A DNA stretch of 23,001 bases. Origin: an uncultured Bacilli bacterium. GTDB taxonomy: Bacteria; Bacillota_I; Bacilli_A; RF39; UBA660. Location: the NCBI GenBank assembly GCA_910583945.1, contig CAJTYF010000025.1:1-23001 (forward strand). The letters run 5' to 3'. Under the pieces are notes generated by a model. The model did no database searches. It saw only the letters and a list, made by a program, of their open reading frames with translations, and was not told where the DNA came from. Made by a program: the position numbers and the translations under genes. Below, in pieces: positions 13,874-20,787 of the stretch. Each line of letters begins with the position of its first letter. Position 1 is the stretch's first letter.

Positions 13874-14116
13874 TTATCTCTCCATTTCTTTATTTTTAAT
13901 ATTTTTTTCGTAAAAATCTACCGATTTCGTTTTGCTATTGTATTTAAAATAACCTTGTTCATTGTTTTTATCTATAACTTTAATAGTAAATCTATCTATT
14001 AAATATAAATCAAATTCAAGAATAGATAATTGCTTTTTTAGATAATCAAGAACTTTAAATTGCTCTATGGTATCTACTTGATTCTTTAAAATATTTTCTT
14101 TTGTTAATTGTTTCAT
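13874..14116 (-). CDS. Conserved small mobile-element protein (paralogue of the IME B 83-aa protein)
   Basis: The 80-aa soluble protein begins MKQLTKENILKN and contains VDTIEQFKVLDYLKKQL, a YLIDRFTIKVIDK strand pair and a charged tail. It shares the same motif order as the product of 6740-6991. AAAGGAG lies 6 nt before the ATG. It is placed between the recombinase C and tnpV genes, so in both elements this family travels with a serine recombinase. Function unknown. Confidence 0.65.
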   Translation of the reverse strand: MKQLTKENILKNQVDTIEQFKVLDYLKKQLSILEFDLYLIDRFTIKVIDKNNEQGYFKYNSKTKSVDFYEKNIKNKEMER

Positions 14117-14134
14117 TGCTAACTCCTTTCACTT

Positions 14135-15925
14135 TTAGGTTGCTTTGACTACTTCTTTTTTGGGTACTAATAATAGAAAATCTTTAGAAACATTTCCCTC
14201 AAAATAAGGACTGCCAATTATACCATCTACATAAAAATGACTATGGACTTTAGCAAAAAAATTATCTACAAACTTGCTTGGATATTCATTTCTTGTCATT
14301 TTTAAAATAGACAAAACATCATAATCTTTTTTCTTGATTTCTAATTCATCTTTTGTTATTTCATTTAGATATTTAATGCCAACAGTATCATTTTTTAGAA
14401 CAATATATAAGTATTTGATAAACTCTGTACTACTTTTCGTAATAAATTCATCCGTAAATTTTATATATTTAATATCAATGTTATAGTTATCATCTCTGGT
14501 AATTTCTATCCCAGATATAAGTCTATGAATCATGTCTCGTTTGGCTTCTCTTGATAGTAAATTATAGAAAAAAGTGAAGTTCATCTTATTAACATTTTTG
14601 AATACCAGTTTATCATTTTCCTTTTTACAATCTAATTTTTTTAATAGTTCTGTTGTATATTCTTTTGATTCATTATCTGGATCAAGAGTTATTTTCTTTT
14701 TGTTTAGTTTCTCAATTTCTTTTTTGATAACTTCGTTTTTATGGTTAATTGTTTCAACATCTAGAGTAGAACTTAAATATAAATCGACTAATCTTTTTTC
14801 TTGAAGTTTTAACTTTTCAATGGCTTTTTCTATTTCTTTTACATCATTACTTTTTGTAGAATTGCAGGTAATAATCTCATTATTTGTTCCCATCATAAAG
14901 ATAGTTAATTCTTCTAAAACTCGTCTTAATTTAACTTCTATTTTCTCGGTATTATAATGAAGTCCATAGCCACTGCAATTATGATTTTTACATCTTAAAT
15001 GATAATAAACTTTTTGTTTTCCATTTGGATATTTAAAAGATTCTGATGAAGCCATAATCTCGCCACATATCGGACATTTTACTAATCCTGAAAATAAATG
15101 AATAAACTCTCCATAGTTTGAGTGTTTGTTTTTTACTAATACATTTCTAGTCGCATTCCAAGTTGTTTCATCAATAATCGGCTCACAATAGTCTTTCACT
15201 CTTAAAATATCTTGTTGTTTTCTTTTATATTTTCCATATTCAAATATACCGATATAAATAGAATTAGTAAGTATTTTATAAACTCTATCTGCTCTCCATT
15301 TACCATTTTTTAGATAAGCATTATTATCTTTCATAATCGTAGCAATACCCCTAGTAGAGTTTCCCTCTTGGCACAATTTAAAGATTTCTTTTACAACTTG
15401 GGCTTCAATAGGCTCTATTTCTAAATGCCCTGTATCTTTATTTCTAACATAGCCGAAAGGCGCTTTACTAGGGTGGATTTTTTCTAAAGCCATTTCTTCC
15501 ATTGCTCTTTTTGTTCTTGCTCCAATTTCTTTTCTTTCTCTTTGTCCAAATACTAAATTCATACCGAATATCATTTCACCATTAGCAGTAGATACATCAT
15601 AAGGCTCGAGTATTAACTCAATCTTAACATCGTGTTCTTCACAGTAATTAAGTAACCAAAAGCCATCATAGTTGTTTCTGGTAAGTCTATCTACTTTAAT
15701 TGCAATTAACTTATCAATCTTTTTAGATTTAATATCTGCAAGTAGTCTTTGCATTTCTGGTCTCATTAAGTCTTTTCCAGAATGCCCTGCGTCATTATAA
15801 ACATCAACAATACTATAATCGTTTTTCTCACAATATTCGTTAATCATACGAAGTTGTGAATCAATAGAATAGCCATTATCTCTTTGGTCATCTGTACTAA
15901 CTCTTACATATACTGCACATCTCAT
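14135..15925 (-). CDS. Recombinase C: large serine recombinase (TnpX-like)
   Basis: The 596-aa protein has the resolvase domain at its very N-terminus (VYVRVSTDDQRDNGYS, catalytic Ser10; KVDRLTRNNYD), the recombinase domain (about 160-260: APFGYVRNKDTGHLEIEP, YIGIFEYGKYKRKQ), a zinc ribbon (LVKCPICGEIM and LRCKNHNC) and a coiled coil (about 370-430). A C-terminal extension ends LVPKKEVVKAT. Full length. A GAGGAG ribosome site lies 11 nt before the ATG. It sits downstream of the small 94-aa gene and tRNA-Gly on the same strand, with an 80-aa gene and tnpV behind it, which fits a Tn4451-like element. I could not find its att sites with confidence. Confidence 0.92.
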   Translation of the reverse strand: MRCAVYVRVSTDDQRDNGYSIDSQLRMINEYCEKNDYSIVDVYNDAGHSGKDLMRPEMQRLLADIKSKKIDKLIAIKVDRLTRNNYDGFWLLNYCEEHDVKIELILEPYDVSTANGEMIFGMNLVFGQRERKEIGARTKRAMEEMALEKIHPSKAPFGYVRNKDTGHLEIEPIEAQVVKEIFKLCQEGNSTRGIATIMKDNNAYLKNGKWRADRVYKILTNSIYIGIFEYGKYKRKQQDILRVKDYCEPIIDETTWNATRNVLVKNKHSNYGEFIHLFSGLVKCPICGEIMASSESFKYPNGKQKVYYHLRCKNHNCSGYGLHYNTEKIEVKLRRVLEELTIFMMGTNNEIITCNSTKSNDVKEIEKAIEKLKLQEKRLVDLYLSSTLDVETINHKNEVIKKEIEKLNKKKITLDPDNESKEYTTELLKKLDCKKENDKLVFKNVNKMNFTFFYNLLSREAKRDMIHRLISGIEITRDDNYNIDIKYIKFTDEFITKSSTEFIKYLYIVLKNDTVGIKYLNEITKDELEIKKKDYDVLSILKMTRNEYPSKFVDNFFAKVHSHFYVDGIIGSPYFEGNVSKDFLLLVPKKEVVKAT

Positions 15926-15936
15926 AAAATAATCAT

Positions 15937-16098
15937 CTCCTCACTTGTTTCCTCACTCAGAAGCCAAAAAACAGACCTCAATTATGAAAAAAGTTAAAAT
16001 TTTACGCATTTTTTACACTTTTTGGGTAGTTTTCTTGCTAAAAAGTATTTTTAAGAAGTCTAATTTAAAAAATTAGTCCTCTCATCTGTTTCCTCACT
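15937..16098. repeat. Pair of 21-bp direct repeats flanking the recombinase C leader
   Basis: Copies at 15937-15957 and 16078-16098 match at 17 of 21 positions and share the 12-base end TGTTTCCTCACT. They are 141 bp apart and bracket the non-coding interval between recombinase C and the 94-aa gene. The interval is AT-rich with a CTAATTT/AAATTAG hairpin near 16060-16076. They may be recombinase or regulator binding sites; one copy overlaps the recombinase ribosome site. Confidence 0.45.
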
Positions 16099-16117
16099 AA
16101 AACGGAAAAAGTGAAGT

Positions 16118-16402
16118 CTAAAATTTCAATTTCTTTAAAATTTGTGTAATTTCTGATAATGAATATTTTTGATTATGTTCTTTAATAAAAAATGGCTTGT
16201 TAGATATTTCGTTAATTTTATACTCTAGTATAGTAAGAGTAGTAGGATATGTAATTTGATACTCTGTAGGCTCTATAACTTGTAAATTAGTATGTAATAA
16301 GTGCTTAACTGTTCCTTTCTTAACTTTGTAAGTGTAATTTTTGATAGCCTCCAATATTTCGTTATTTGGCTTTAATGTTTCCATAGTTTTAAATTCTAAC
16401 AT
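16118..16402 (-). CDS. Small protein of cassette C, distant member of the TNL-x-x-x-EP family
   Basis: The 94-aa soluble protein starts at ATG 16402, 9 nt after AAGGAGG. Its centre KHLLHTNLQVIEP aligns with MIEHTNLQYVEP of the cassette D protein and IDKTNLSYIEP of cassette A. It is followed in all three by alternating hydrophobic strands (here ITYPTTLTILEYK), and a C-terminal helix resembles cassette D (SEITQILKKL against NDLEQYIKSI). The C-x2-C of A and D is absent. Position after a tRNA and terminator and before an LSR is the same in all three. A directionality-factor or regulatory role is inferred. Confidence 0.6.
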   Translation of the reverse strand: MLEFKTMETLKPNNEILEAIKNYTYKVKKGTVKHLLHTNLQVIEPTEYQITYPTTLTILEYKINEISNKPFFIKEHNQKYSLSEITQILKKLKF

Positions 16403-16453
16403 CAAAAAAGTCCTCCTTCCTAGAAAGAGAACTTTAAGCCTTTTATATAAAAT

Positions 16454-16485
16454 AAAAAACTCACGAACTTGTTACAGTTCGTAAG
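16454..16485 (-). terminator. Terminator downstream of tRNA-Gly
   Basis: On the minus strand CTTACGAAC pairs with GTTCGTGAG and is followed by six T residues. It separates tRNA-Gly from the 94-aa gene. Confidence 0.75.
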
Positions 16486-16499
16486 TTGTTTTCAAATGG

Positions 16500-16570
16500 A
16501 GCGGATGATGGGAATCGAACCCACGTTATCAGCTTGGAAGGCTGAAGCTCTACCATTAAACTACATCCGC
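16500..16570 (-). tRNA. tRNA-Gly (anticodon UCC)
   Basis: The minus strand folds as a full cloverleaf: acceptor GCGGATG/CATCCGC, D-arm TTTAATGGTAGA, anticodon loop CTTCCAA with UCC, and T-arm GTGGGTTCGATTCCCAT. The discriminator is U73, usual for tRNA-Gly. TCCA follows, so the CCA appears encoded. A good promoter lies upstream. Confidence 0.95.
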
Positions 16571-16592
16571 ATTTCTTCAAATGACAATTAAA

Positions 16593-16620
16593 ATTATACC
16601 ATAAAAATAGAAGATTTCAA
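16593..16620 (-). promoter_or_regulatory. Promoter of tRNA-Gly
   Basis: On the minus strand TTGAAA (16620-16615), 16 bp and TATAAT (16598-16593) lie about 23 bp before the tRNA. Confidence 0.7.
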
Positions 16621-16659
16621 CTATAAATTTGAAGAAATTCAATTTTTTATAAAAATAAC

Positions 16660-18042
16660 TTAACTATAAAAAAAATTAGCCCAAGGATCCTTTTTCTTAA
16701 GTCGTTCTTTTATATTTTTTATCGTAACCCCATCAGGTGGAATCACATCAAGTTCTTTCCAATAAATAGGGCAAGAAATCGTCGCTTTATCTTTTAAACG
16801 TAAAGAGTAGGGGGCTACACTCGTCGCACCAAACTTATTTCGAAAATAATCAATAAAAATTTTCTTCTTTCGTTTATCTTTCCTCATATTAGTCGTATAT
16901 TTATCAGGGTACGTCTCAACCATTAAATCCGCGATATCCTTTGCAATTTTTTCACAATTTTTCCATGAACTCATTTGTAAAGGAACATAAACATGATAAC
17001 CTTTACCGCCACTCGTTTTTAAATACGCCTTCAACTTTAACTTATCTAAAATTGCCTTCAAATCCTTAACACCTTCTCGTACCTTTTTTAAAGAAAGTCC
17101 CTCATCAGGATCCAAATCAAAAACAACCAAATCAGGTTTCTTCACGGTATTTTGTAAAGAACCCCAAATATGAAACTCATAACTATTCATTTGCACCTCA
17201 GATAACAAGCCACTTTCTTCTTTAACATAATAGTAATCCGTTTTCTCATCCGTTTTGCCCTTAATTCTTTTTTTTCCTAAACCATGACTTGGATTATTTA
17301 AATGTTTCATAAAAAATTTTTCTTCCTTTATACCATTCGGAGAACGCACTGTACTAATTAACCGATTCTCTAAAAAAGGCATCATTCTTTTCGCAATCTT
17401 TTGATAATAAGAAAAAATAGTTCCTTTCGTAACTTTTTCATTCTCAAAAATAACTTTCTCTGGACTCGTTACTTCAATCTTTTCTTCTTTTCTTTTTTTT
17501 ATTCCATTTGCAATTTCATCCATTTTTCTTCCCGTTTTAATACTCGTATCAAAATCATTTAAATCGATATCACTTACAAACTCATCCTTCTCTTTAATAA
17601 TCAACCATTCTTCTTTAAAACGAACCAATGACCAACTCCCTCGAAATCTTTTTCCTTTTATTGTAAACTTAATAGGACCCTTTTCAAAATCAGGAGAAGT
17701 CTCCTTAAAAGGCTCCCAATACCCTTTATCAAAAAGCATAACCGTTCCACCACCATACTGTCCTTTTGGAATCGTTCCTTCAAAATTTCCATAACTAAGC
17801 GGGTGATCTTCCACATGAATTGCTAAGCGTTTATCCATTGGATTAAAAGAAGGCCCTTTAGGAACCGCAAAACTTACATAAACTCCGTTCCATTCTAACC
17901 TTAAATCATAGTGGTCTTTACGTGCCAAATGGTGTTGAACCACAAACTTTAACTTTTTTCCTTTTTTTAAATGTATTTTTCCTTTAGGCTCTTTCGTTTT
18001 CTTAAAATCTCTTTTTTGTTGATAAATTTTTAAATTAGCCAT
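16660..18042 (-). CDS. ligD: LigD PE-POL protein: 3'-phosphoesterase and AEP polymerase domains
   Basis: The 460-aa enzyme prepares and fills DNA ends during bacterial non-homologous end joining. The N-terminal PE domain (about residues 20-165) has FVVQHHLARKDHYDLRLEW, HVEDHPLSYGNFEGTIPKG and GGGTVMLFDKGYWEP. The C-terminal POL domain of the archaeo-eukaryotic primase type (about 190-455) has TSPEKVIF, VVFDLDPDEGLSL with the metal-binding Asp pair, TSGGKGYHVYVPL and IFIDYFRN with the third Asp. I chose ATG 18042 (MANLKIYQQKR) because AAAGGA precedes it and it lies 4 bp after the ligase stop; the longer start at 18066 would overlap the ligase. The ligase domain is a separate upstream gene, so this is a split LigD. 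Confidence 0.92.
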   Translation of the reverse strand: MANLKIYQQKRDFKKTKEPKGKIHLKKGKKLKFVVQHHLARKDHYDLRLEWNGVYVSFAVPKGPSFNPMDKRLAIHVEDHPLSYGNFEGTIPKGQYGGGTVMLFDKGYWEPFKETSPDFEKGPIKFTIKGKRFRGSWSLVRFKEEWLIIKEKDEFVSDIDLNDFDTSIKTGRKMDEIANGIKKRKEEKIEVTSPEKVIFENEKVTKGTIFSYYQKIAKRMMPFLENRLISTVRSPNGIKEEKFFMKHLNNPSHGLGKKRIKGKTDEKTDYYYVKEESGLLSEVQMNSYEFHIWGSLQNTVKKPDLVVFDLDPDEGLSLKKVREGVKDLKAILDKLKLKAYLKTSGGKGYHVYVPLQMSSWKNCEKIAKDIADLMVETYPDKYTTNMRKDKRKKKIFIDYFRNKFGATSVAPYSLRLKDKATISCPIYWKELDVIPPDGVTIKNIKERLKKKDPWANFFYS

Positions 18043-18046
18043 AAAA

Positions 18047-18937
18047 TCATTCCTTTCCCAAATCATCCTCTAAAATAGGGTGACGTAAGCGATTATTTTT
18101 TGTTCTTTCCAAAAATCGAACTTGACATTGCAATTTAGGCTTTATAAAACAAATTGCTTCTTTAAAATTTACAAAAACATTTTTTGCACCTCGACACTTT
18201 AAAACTTTTTCATAGAAAGGGTGACTCTCATGAAGATTTACTTTTCCTACAAAATAAAACAAATTTTCTCGAAACTCTCCAAGGGCTAAAGAAAGACCCG
18301 TTTTATTCTTCTCATAGCCTCCAATATAAAAAGAATCTACTTGACTATTTTTAATTTTAATAAAATTACTCGTTCGCTCATTAATAAAATATTTTCCTGT
18401 TTTTAATTTGGCTACTATTCCTTCCAAACCCTTTTTTTGTACCCATTTAAACAAAGTAATGCCATCAGTATCTACCATTTTACATTTAATAAAACAATCC
18501 AAATCAGGATATTGGCTTAAAACATTCTTTCTTTCTAATAAAGGAAGCACAGTCAAATCTTTATCCTCATAAAGAATATCAAACACCACAAATACCACTG
18601 GATTTTTAGAAGCCTCTAAATGGATTTTTTGTTTATTTTTTAAATGCAATCTTTTTTGTAAAGCTTTAAACGACGGCTTTCCCTTTTCAAATAAAACAAT
18701 TTCTCCATCAAAAATCACTTTATTTTGAACTCTCTCTTTTATAGGCTCCAATTCCGGAAATAGGGGAGTCAAATCACTTCCATTTCGACTTTGAATACTA
18801 ATAGAATTTGGACTTACAAAAACTAAAGCCCGAACCCCATCAAACTTTAACTCAAAAATATAATCTTTCGAACGAAAGGGTTTTTCTAATGTATTCAAAA
18901 GCATGGGTTTAAAATTTCGCTTTTTCCATAAATTCAT
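18047..18937 (-). CDS. ligD: ATP-dependent DNA ligase (LigD ligase domain, stand-alone)
   Basis: The 296-aa ATP-dependent ligase seals breaks in non-homologous end joining. The adenylation motifs are clear: ELKFDGVRA with the lysine nucleophile at residue 31, SRNGSDLT (Ia), IFDGEIVLF (III), FVVFDILYEDKDL (IIIa), LEGIVAKLKTGKY (IV) and NFIKIKN (V). An OB-fold follows (about 200-290), ending RLRHPILEDDL. Its ATG overlaps the Ku stop by 4 nt (ATGA) and its stop is 4 bp before the PE-POL start, so the three genes form one tight operon. In mycobacterial LigD these domains are one polypeptide. Confidence 0.92.
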   Translation of the reverse strand: MNLWKKRNFKPMLLNTLEKPFRSKDYIFELKFDGVRALVFVSPNSISIQSRNGSDLTPLFPELEPIKERVQNKVIFDGEIVLFEKGKPSFKALQKRLHLKNKQKIHLEASKNPVVFVVFDILYEDKDLTVLPLLERKNVLSQYPDLDCFIKCKMVDTDGITLFKWVQKKGLEGIVAKLKTGKYFINERTSNFIKIKNSQVDSFYIGGYEKNKTGLSLALGEFRENLFYFVGKVNLHESHPFYEKVLKCRGAKNVFVNFKEAICFIKPKLQCQVRFLERTKNNRLRHPILEDDLGKE

Positions 18938-19680
18938 TTCTTCTTTAAACTCTTTTCTAAAGCCTCCATTAAATCATTAATTTGTTTTTTACTTTTACTT
19001 TTTGTCTTTTTAATTGTTTTTCCTTTCATTTTATCCTCAATAGCCTTTCTAATATTCTCTTGATATTCATCTATGTATTTGTTAGGTTCAAACTTTCCTT
19101 TTAAGGACGTAATAAGTTTAATCGCTAAATCCAGTTCTTTTTGATTGACTTCATAATCCTTAGAATCTTTTTGAACATGAATTTCTTCTTCAAAATATAA
19201 AGTCGTAAGTACAATATTTTGTTCGGTAAATCTTAATATACAATAATAAAACTTACTTCCAATAACCGTTTTAGCTAAAGCCACTAATTTACATTTTTTC
19301 AAAGCTTCACAAAATAAATAATAGGCTTTTCCTTTTCCTTCAGGATTAATATCATAACTTTTTTCAAAATAGATAGGGTCAATACTCTCTAACGGAACAA
19401 AAGAAATAATTTCAATTTCTTTCTCATTTTTAGGTTTTAGTAAATCAAGTTCTTCTTTTTTAAAAGTAATATAATCATCTTCAACGTAAGAATAGCCTTT
19501 TATAATATCTTGCTCATTGATTTTTGTTTTGCAATGAGGACAATATTTGACATACCGAATACGTTCTCCACATTTTTTATGAAGTTGATTAAAAGAAGTG
19601 TCATTATTTTTTATAATGGGATTTAATAAAACGGGAATATTTACCAATGCAAATTGAATGCTACTATGAAGATTAGCCAT
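18934..19680 (-). CDS. ku: Ku protein, non-homologous end joining
   Basis: The 248-aa bacterial Ku forms a homodimer ring on broken DNA ends and recruits LigD. Landmarks in order: ANLHSSIQFALVNIPV, LHKKCGERIRYVKYCPHCKT, DIIKGYSYVEDDYITFKKEEL, then IISFVPLESIDPIYFEKSY and a LVALAKTVIG strand in the core, and a Lys-rich tail (about residues 218-248) typical of the DNA-binding C-terminus. The start follows AGGTGATTCT. It is the first gene of the operon and divergent from tRNA-Thr. Confidence 0.93.
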   Translation of the reverse strand: MANLHSSIQFALVNIPVLLNPIIKNNDTSFNQLHKKCGERIRYVKYCPHCKTKINEQDIIKGYSYVEDDYITFKKEELDLLKPKNEKEIEIISFVPLESIDPIYFEKSYDINPEGKGKAYYLFCEALKKCKLVALAKTVIGSKFYYCILRFTEQNIVLTTLYFEEEIHVQKDSKDYEVNQKELDLAIKLITSLKGKFEPNKYIDEYQENIRKAIEDKMKGKTIKKTKSKSKKQINDLMEALEKSLKKK

Positions 19681-19754
19681 AGAATCACCTAATGGATAGT
19701 ATAAAAAAATTTTAAAAAAATATGTGTTTTCTTTAATGAATCGATGAAAAAGAA

Positions 19755-19783
19755 TTTACAAGAAACTAAAACTTTTATATAAT
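19755..19783 (+). promoter_or_regulatory. Promoter of tRNA-Thr
   Basis: TTTACA (19755-19760), 17 bp and TATAAT (19778-19783) lie 32 bp before the tRNA. Confidence 0.75.
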
Positions 19784-19815
19784 AAGTTATATCAAAAAAA
19801 AGATGATTTATATTT

Positions 19816-19891
19816 GCTGGAATAGCTCAGTTGGTAGAGCAACGCCCTCGTAACGCGTAGGTCGCAAGTTCGAATCTTGTTTCCAGCACCA
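19816..19891 (+). tRNA. tRNA-Thr (anticodon CGU)
   Basis: The cloverleaf has acceptor GCTGGAA/TTCCAGC, D-arm GCTCAGTTGGTAGAGC, anticodon loop CTCGTAA with CGU, T-arm CAAGTTCGAATCTTG, discriminator A and encoded CCA (19889-19891). One C-C mismatch closes the anticodon stem (31-39). Cassette D begins directly after it. Confidence 0.93.
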
Positions 19892-19896
19892 GAGAA

Positions 19897-19914
19897 GAAT
19901 CTGCTCGAACTTTT
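19897..19914 (+). other. Conserved leader block after tRNA-Thr
   Basis: GAATCTGCTCGAACTTTT lies 5 bp after the encoded CCA and matches 17 of 18 bases of a block in the cassette A leader (10891-10908, minus). In both it precedes a terminator and the small TNL-x-x-x-EP gene. It may be part of a recombinase attachment site or of a folded leader. Confidence 0.45.
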
Positions 19915-19938
19915 ATAGTTTTGAGCTTAATGATAAAT

Positions 19939-19968
19939 ATCAATTCTAGAAATGGAATTGATTTTTTT
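19939..19968 (+). terminator. Terminator downstream of tRNA-Thr
   Basis: ATCAATTC (19939-19946) and GAATTGAT (19955-19962) form a perfect 8-bp stem followed by six further T residues. Confidence 0.8.
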
Positions 19969-19999
19969 GATGTTCAAAGAAAGTGAGGAGATTCTTAAA

Positions 20000-20275
20000 A
20001 TGGTAACAATAAGAAATAAAAAAATCGAAATGGAAGAAGCACTAAAAAATAAGATTGAGTTTATTTGTAATTTTTGTAATACTACTCCTACTATTTATAG
20101 TGGAAGTATAAAGATGATAGAACACACGAATTTGCAATATGTAGAACCCCATAGAATTATTATTAAAGGTATTACCTTTCTAGCATTTAACTATGAAAAT
20201 ATTCTTTATATAGAAAACTTAAGTAATGCTATTCCACTTAACGATTTAGAACAATATATTAAATCAATAAACTAA
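20000..20275 (+). CDS. Small protein of cassette D, TNL-x-x-x-EP family (intact copy)
   Basis: The 91-aa soluble protein starts at ATG 20000 (MVTIRNKKIEM), 8 nt after GAGGAG; the longer frame from 19952 would start inside the terminator. Features: a basic N-terminus, IEFICNFCNTTP with one C-x2-C, a strand SIKMIEHTNLQYVEPHRI, IIKGITFLAFNY and a C-terminal helix NDLEQYIKSIN. The frameshifted copy in cassette A is clearly homologous and the 94-aa protein of cassette C is a distant relative. All lie between a tRNA (or tRNA-like end) and an LSR. I do not recognise a named family. The small alternating-strand layout and position fit a directionality factor or autoregulator; this is inference. Confidence 0.7.
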   Translation: MVTIRNKKIEMEEALKNKIEFICNFCNTTPTIYSGSIKMIEHTNLQYVEPHRIIIKGITFLAFNYENILYIENLSNAIPLNDLEQYIKSIN

Positions 20276-20343
20276 TAAAAGACTATCAATTCCTTTTCTA
20301 CTATTTACCTATGTGTTAAACAATGAAAAAGAAATTACACAAA

Positions 20344-20412
20344 TTTTGCATACTTTTTGCATCTTTTTTGCACGAAATTTGCAACATTTTTGCCTAGACA
20401 TTGCATATTTGC
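20344..20412 (+). repeat. 11-bp phased TTTGCA array
   Basis: TGC triplets preceded by T runs start at 20347, 20358, 20369, 20380, 20391 and 20402, exactly 11 bp apart; a seventh lies at 20410. The unit is roughly TTTTTGCA-N3. Exact helical spacing suggests a cooperative protein-binding array or intrinsically curved DNA. It lies in the gap between the small gene and recombinase D. Confidence 0.75.
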
Positions 20413-20446
20413 TCTGTTAATATGGTAATGTATTTGTTATAAATAC

Positions 20447-20560
20447 AATTTAGTGTACTTTTGGCGAACGATTCGCAACCAATTTAGTTTACTATTTAAA
20501 GTCGATTTGGTTTACTATTCGACTACTAAAAAAATACAATTTAGTTTATTGTTTAAAGCA
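20447..20560 (+). repeat. Four AATTTAGTTTACT repeats with 34/23/34-bp spacing
   Basis: Copies start at 20447, 20481, 20504 and 20538. Copies 2 and 4 extend into a TTTAAAG tail, copies 1 and 4 share the preceding ATAC, and copy 3 has two changes (GATTTGGTTTACT). Spacings of 34, 23 and 34 bp are symmetric and close to whole helical turns. They are likely binding sites controlling recombinase D or a site for recombination. Confidence 0.65.
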
Positions 20561-20638
20561 AGTCAAGATGATATTATGGTATTGTAGTGAAATTGGTATG
20601 AATTTTAAGGATATTAGTAAGTTTATGGAAAGATAAAC

Positions 20639-20698
20639 TACCAGACAAAGTATCAGACAAATTACCAGTTTTATTACCAGTAAAACTACCATACTTTG
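20639..20698 (+). repeat. Five 12-bp TACCAG tandem repeats
   Basis: TACCAG or close variants start at 20639, 20651, 20663, 20675 and 20687, each 12 bp apart, with variable second halves. One frame reads Leu-Pro-x-x repeats up to a TGA, but no start codon or ribosome site precedes it, so I treat it as a DNA repeat or the end of a dead gene. It ends 5 bp before the recombinase D promoter. Confidence 0.65.
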
Positions 20699-20702
20699 GG
20701 TA

Positions 20703-20730
20703 TTGACAGTACAAATAGTAGTGCTAAAAT
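20703..20730 (+). promoter_or_regulatory. Promoter of recombinase D
   Basis: TTGACA (20703-20708), 16 bp and TAAAAT (20725-20730) form a good promoter. The leader of about 115 nt contains a terminator before the start codon, as in recombinase A. Confidence 0.65.
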
Positions 20731-20787
20731 AATGTATGCTAGGAATAAAGTATAGCAAAATGTATAAATCTTTTAATTGATTTGTTT

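Noticed and set aside
14574..14804. Plus-strand open frame inside recombinase C
   Set aside because: Antisense shadow of the coiled-coil region; no ribosome site and hydrophobic low-complexity product.
20639..20698. CRISPR-like look of the TACCAG tandem repeats
   Set aside because: Units are only 12 bp with no spacers of 25-40 bp and no cas genes.
20602..20700. Short coding frame with Leu-Pro-x-x repeats
   Set aside because: No start codon or ribosome site; the frame begins after a stop and holds no ATG, GTG or TTG in a suitable place.
20546..20758. 70-aa minus-strand open frame over the repeat arrays
   Set aside because: It is made of the complement of the TACCAG repeats and promoter; no ribosome site.
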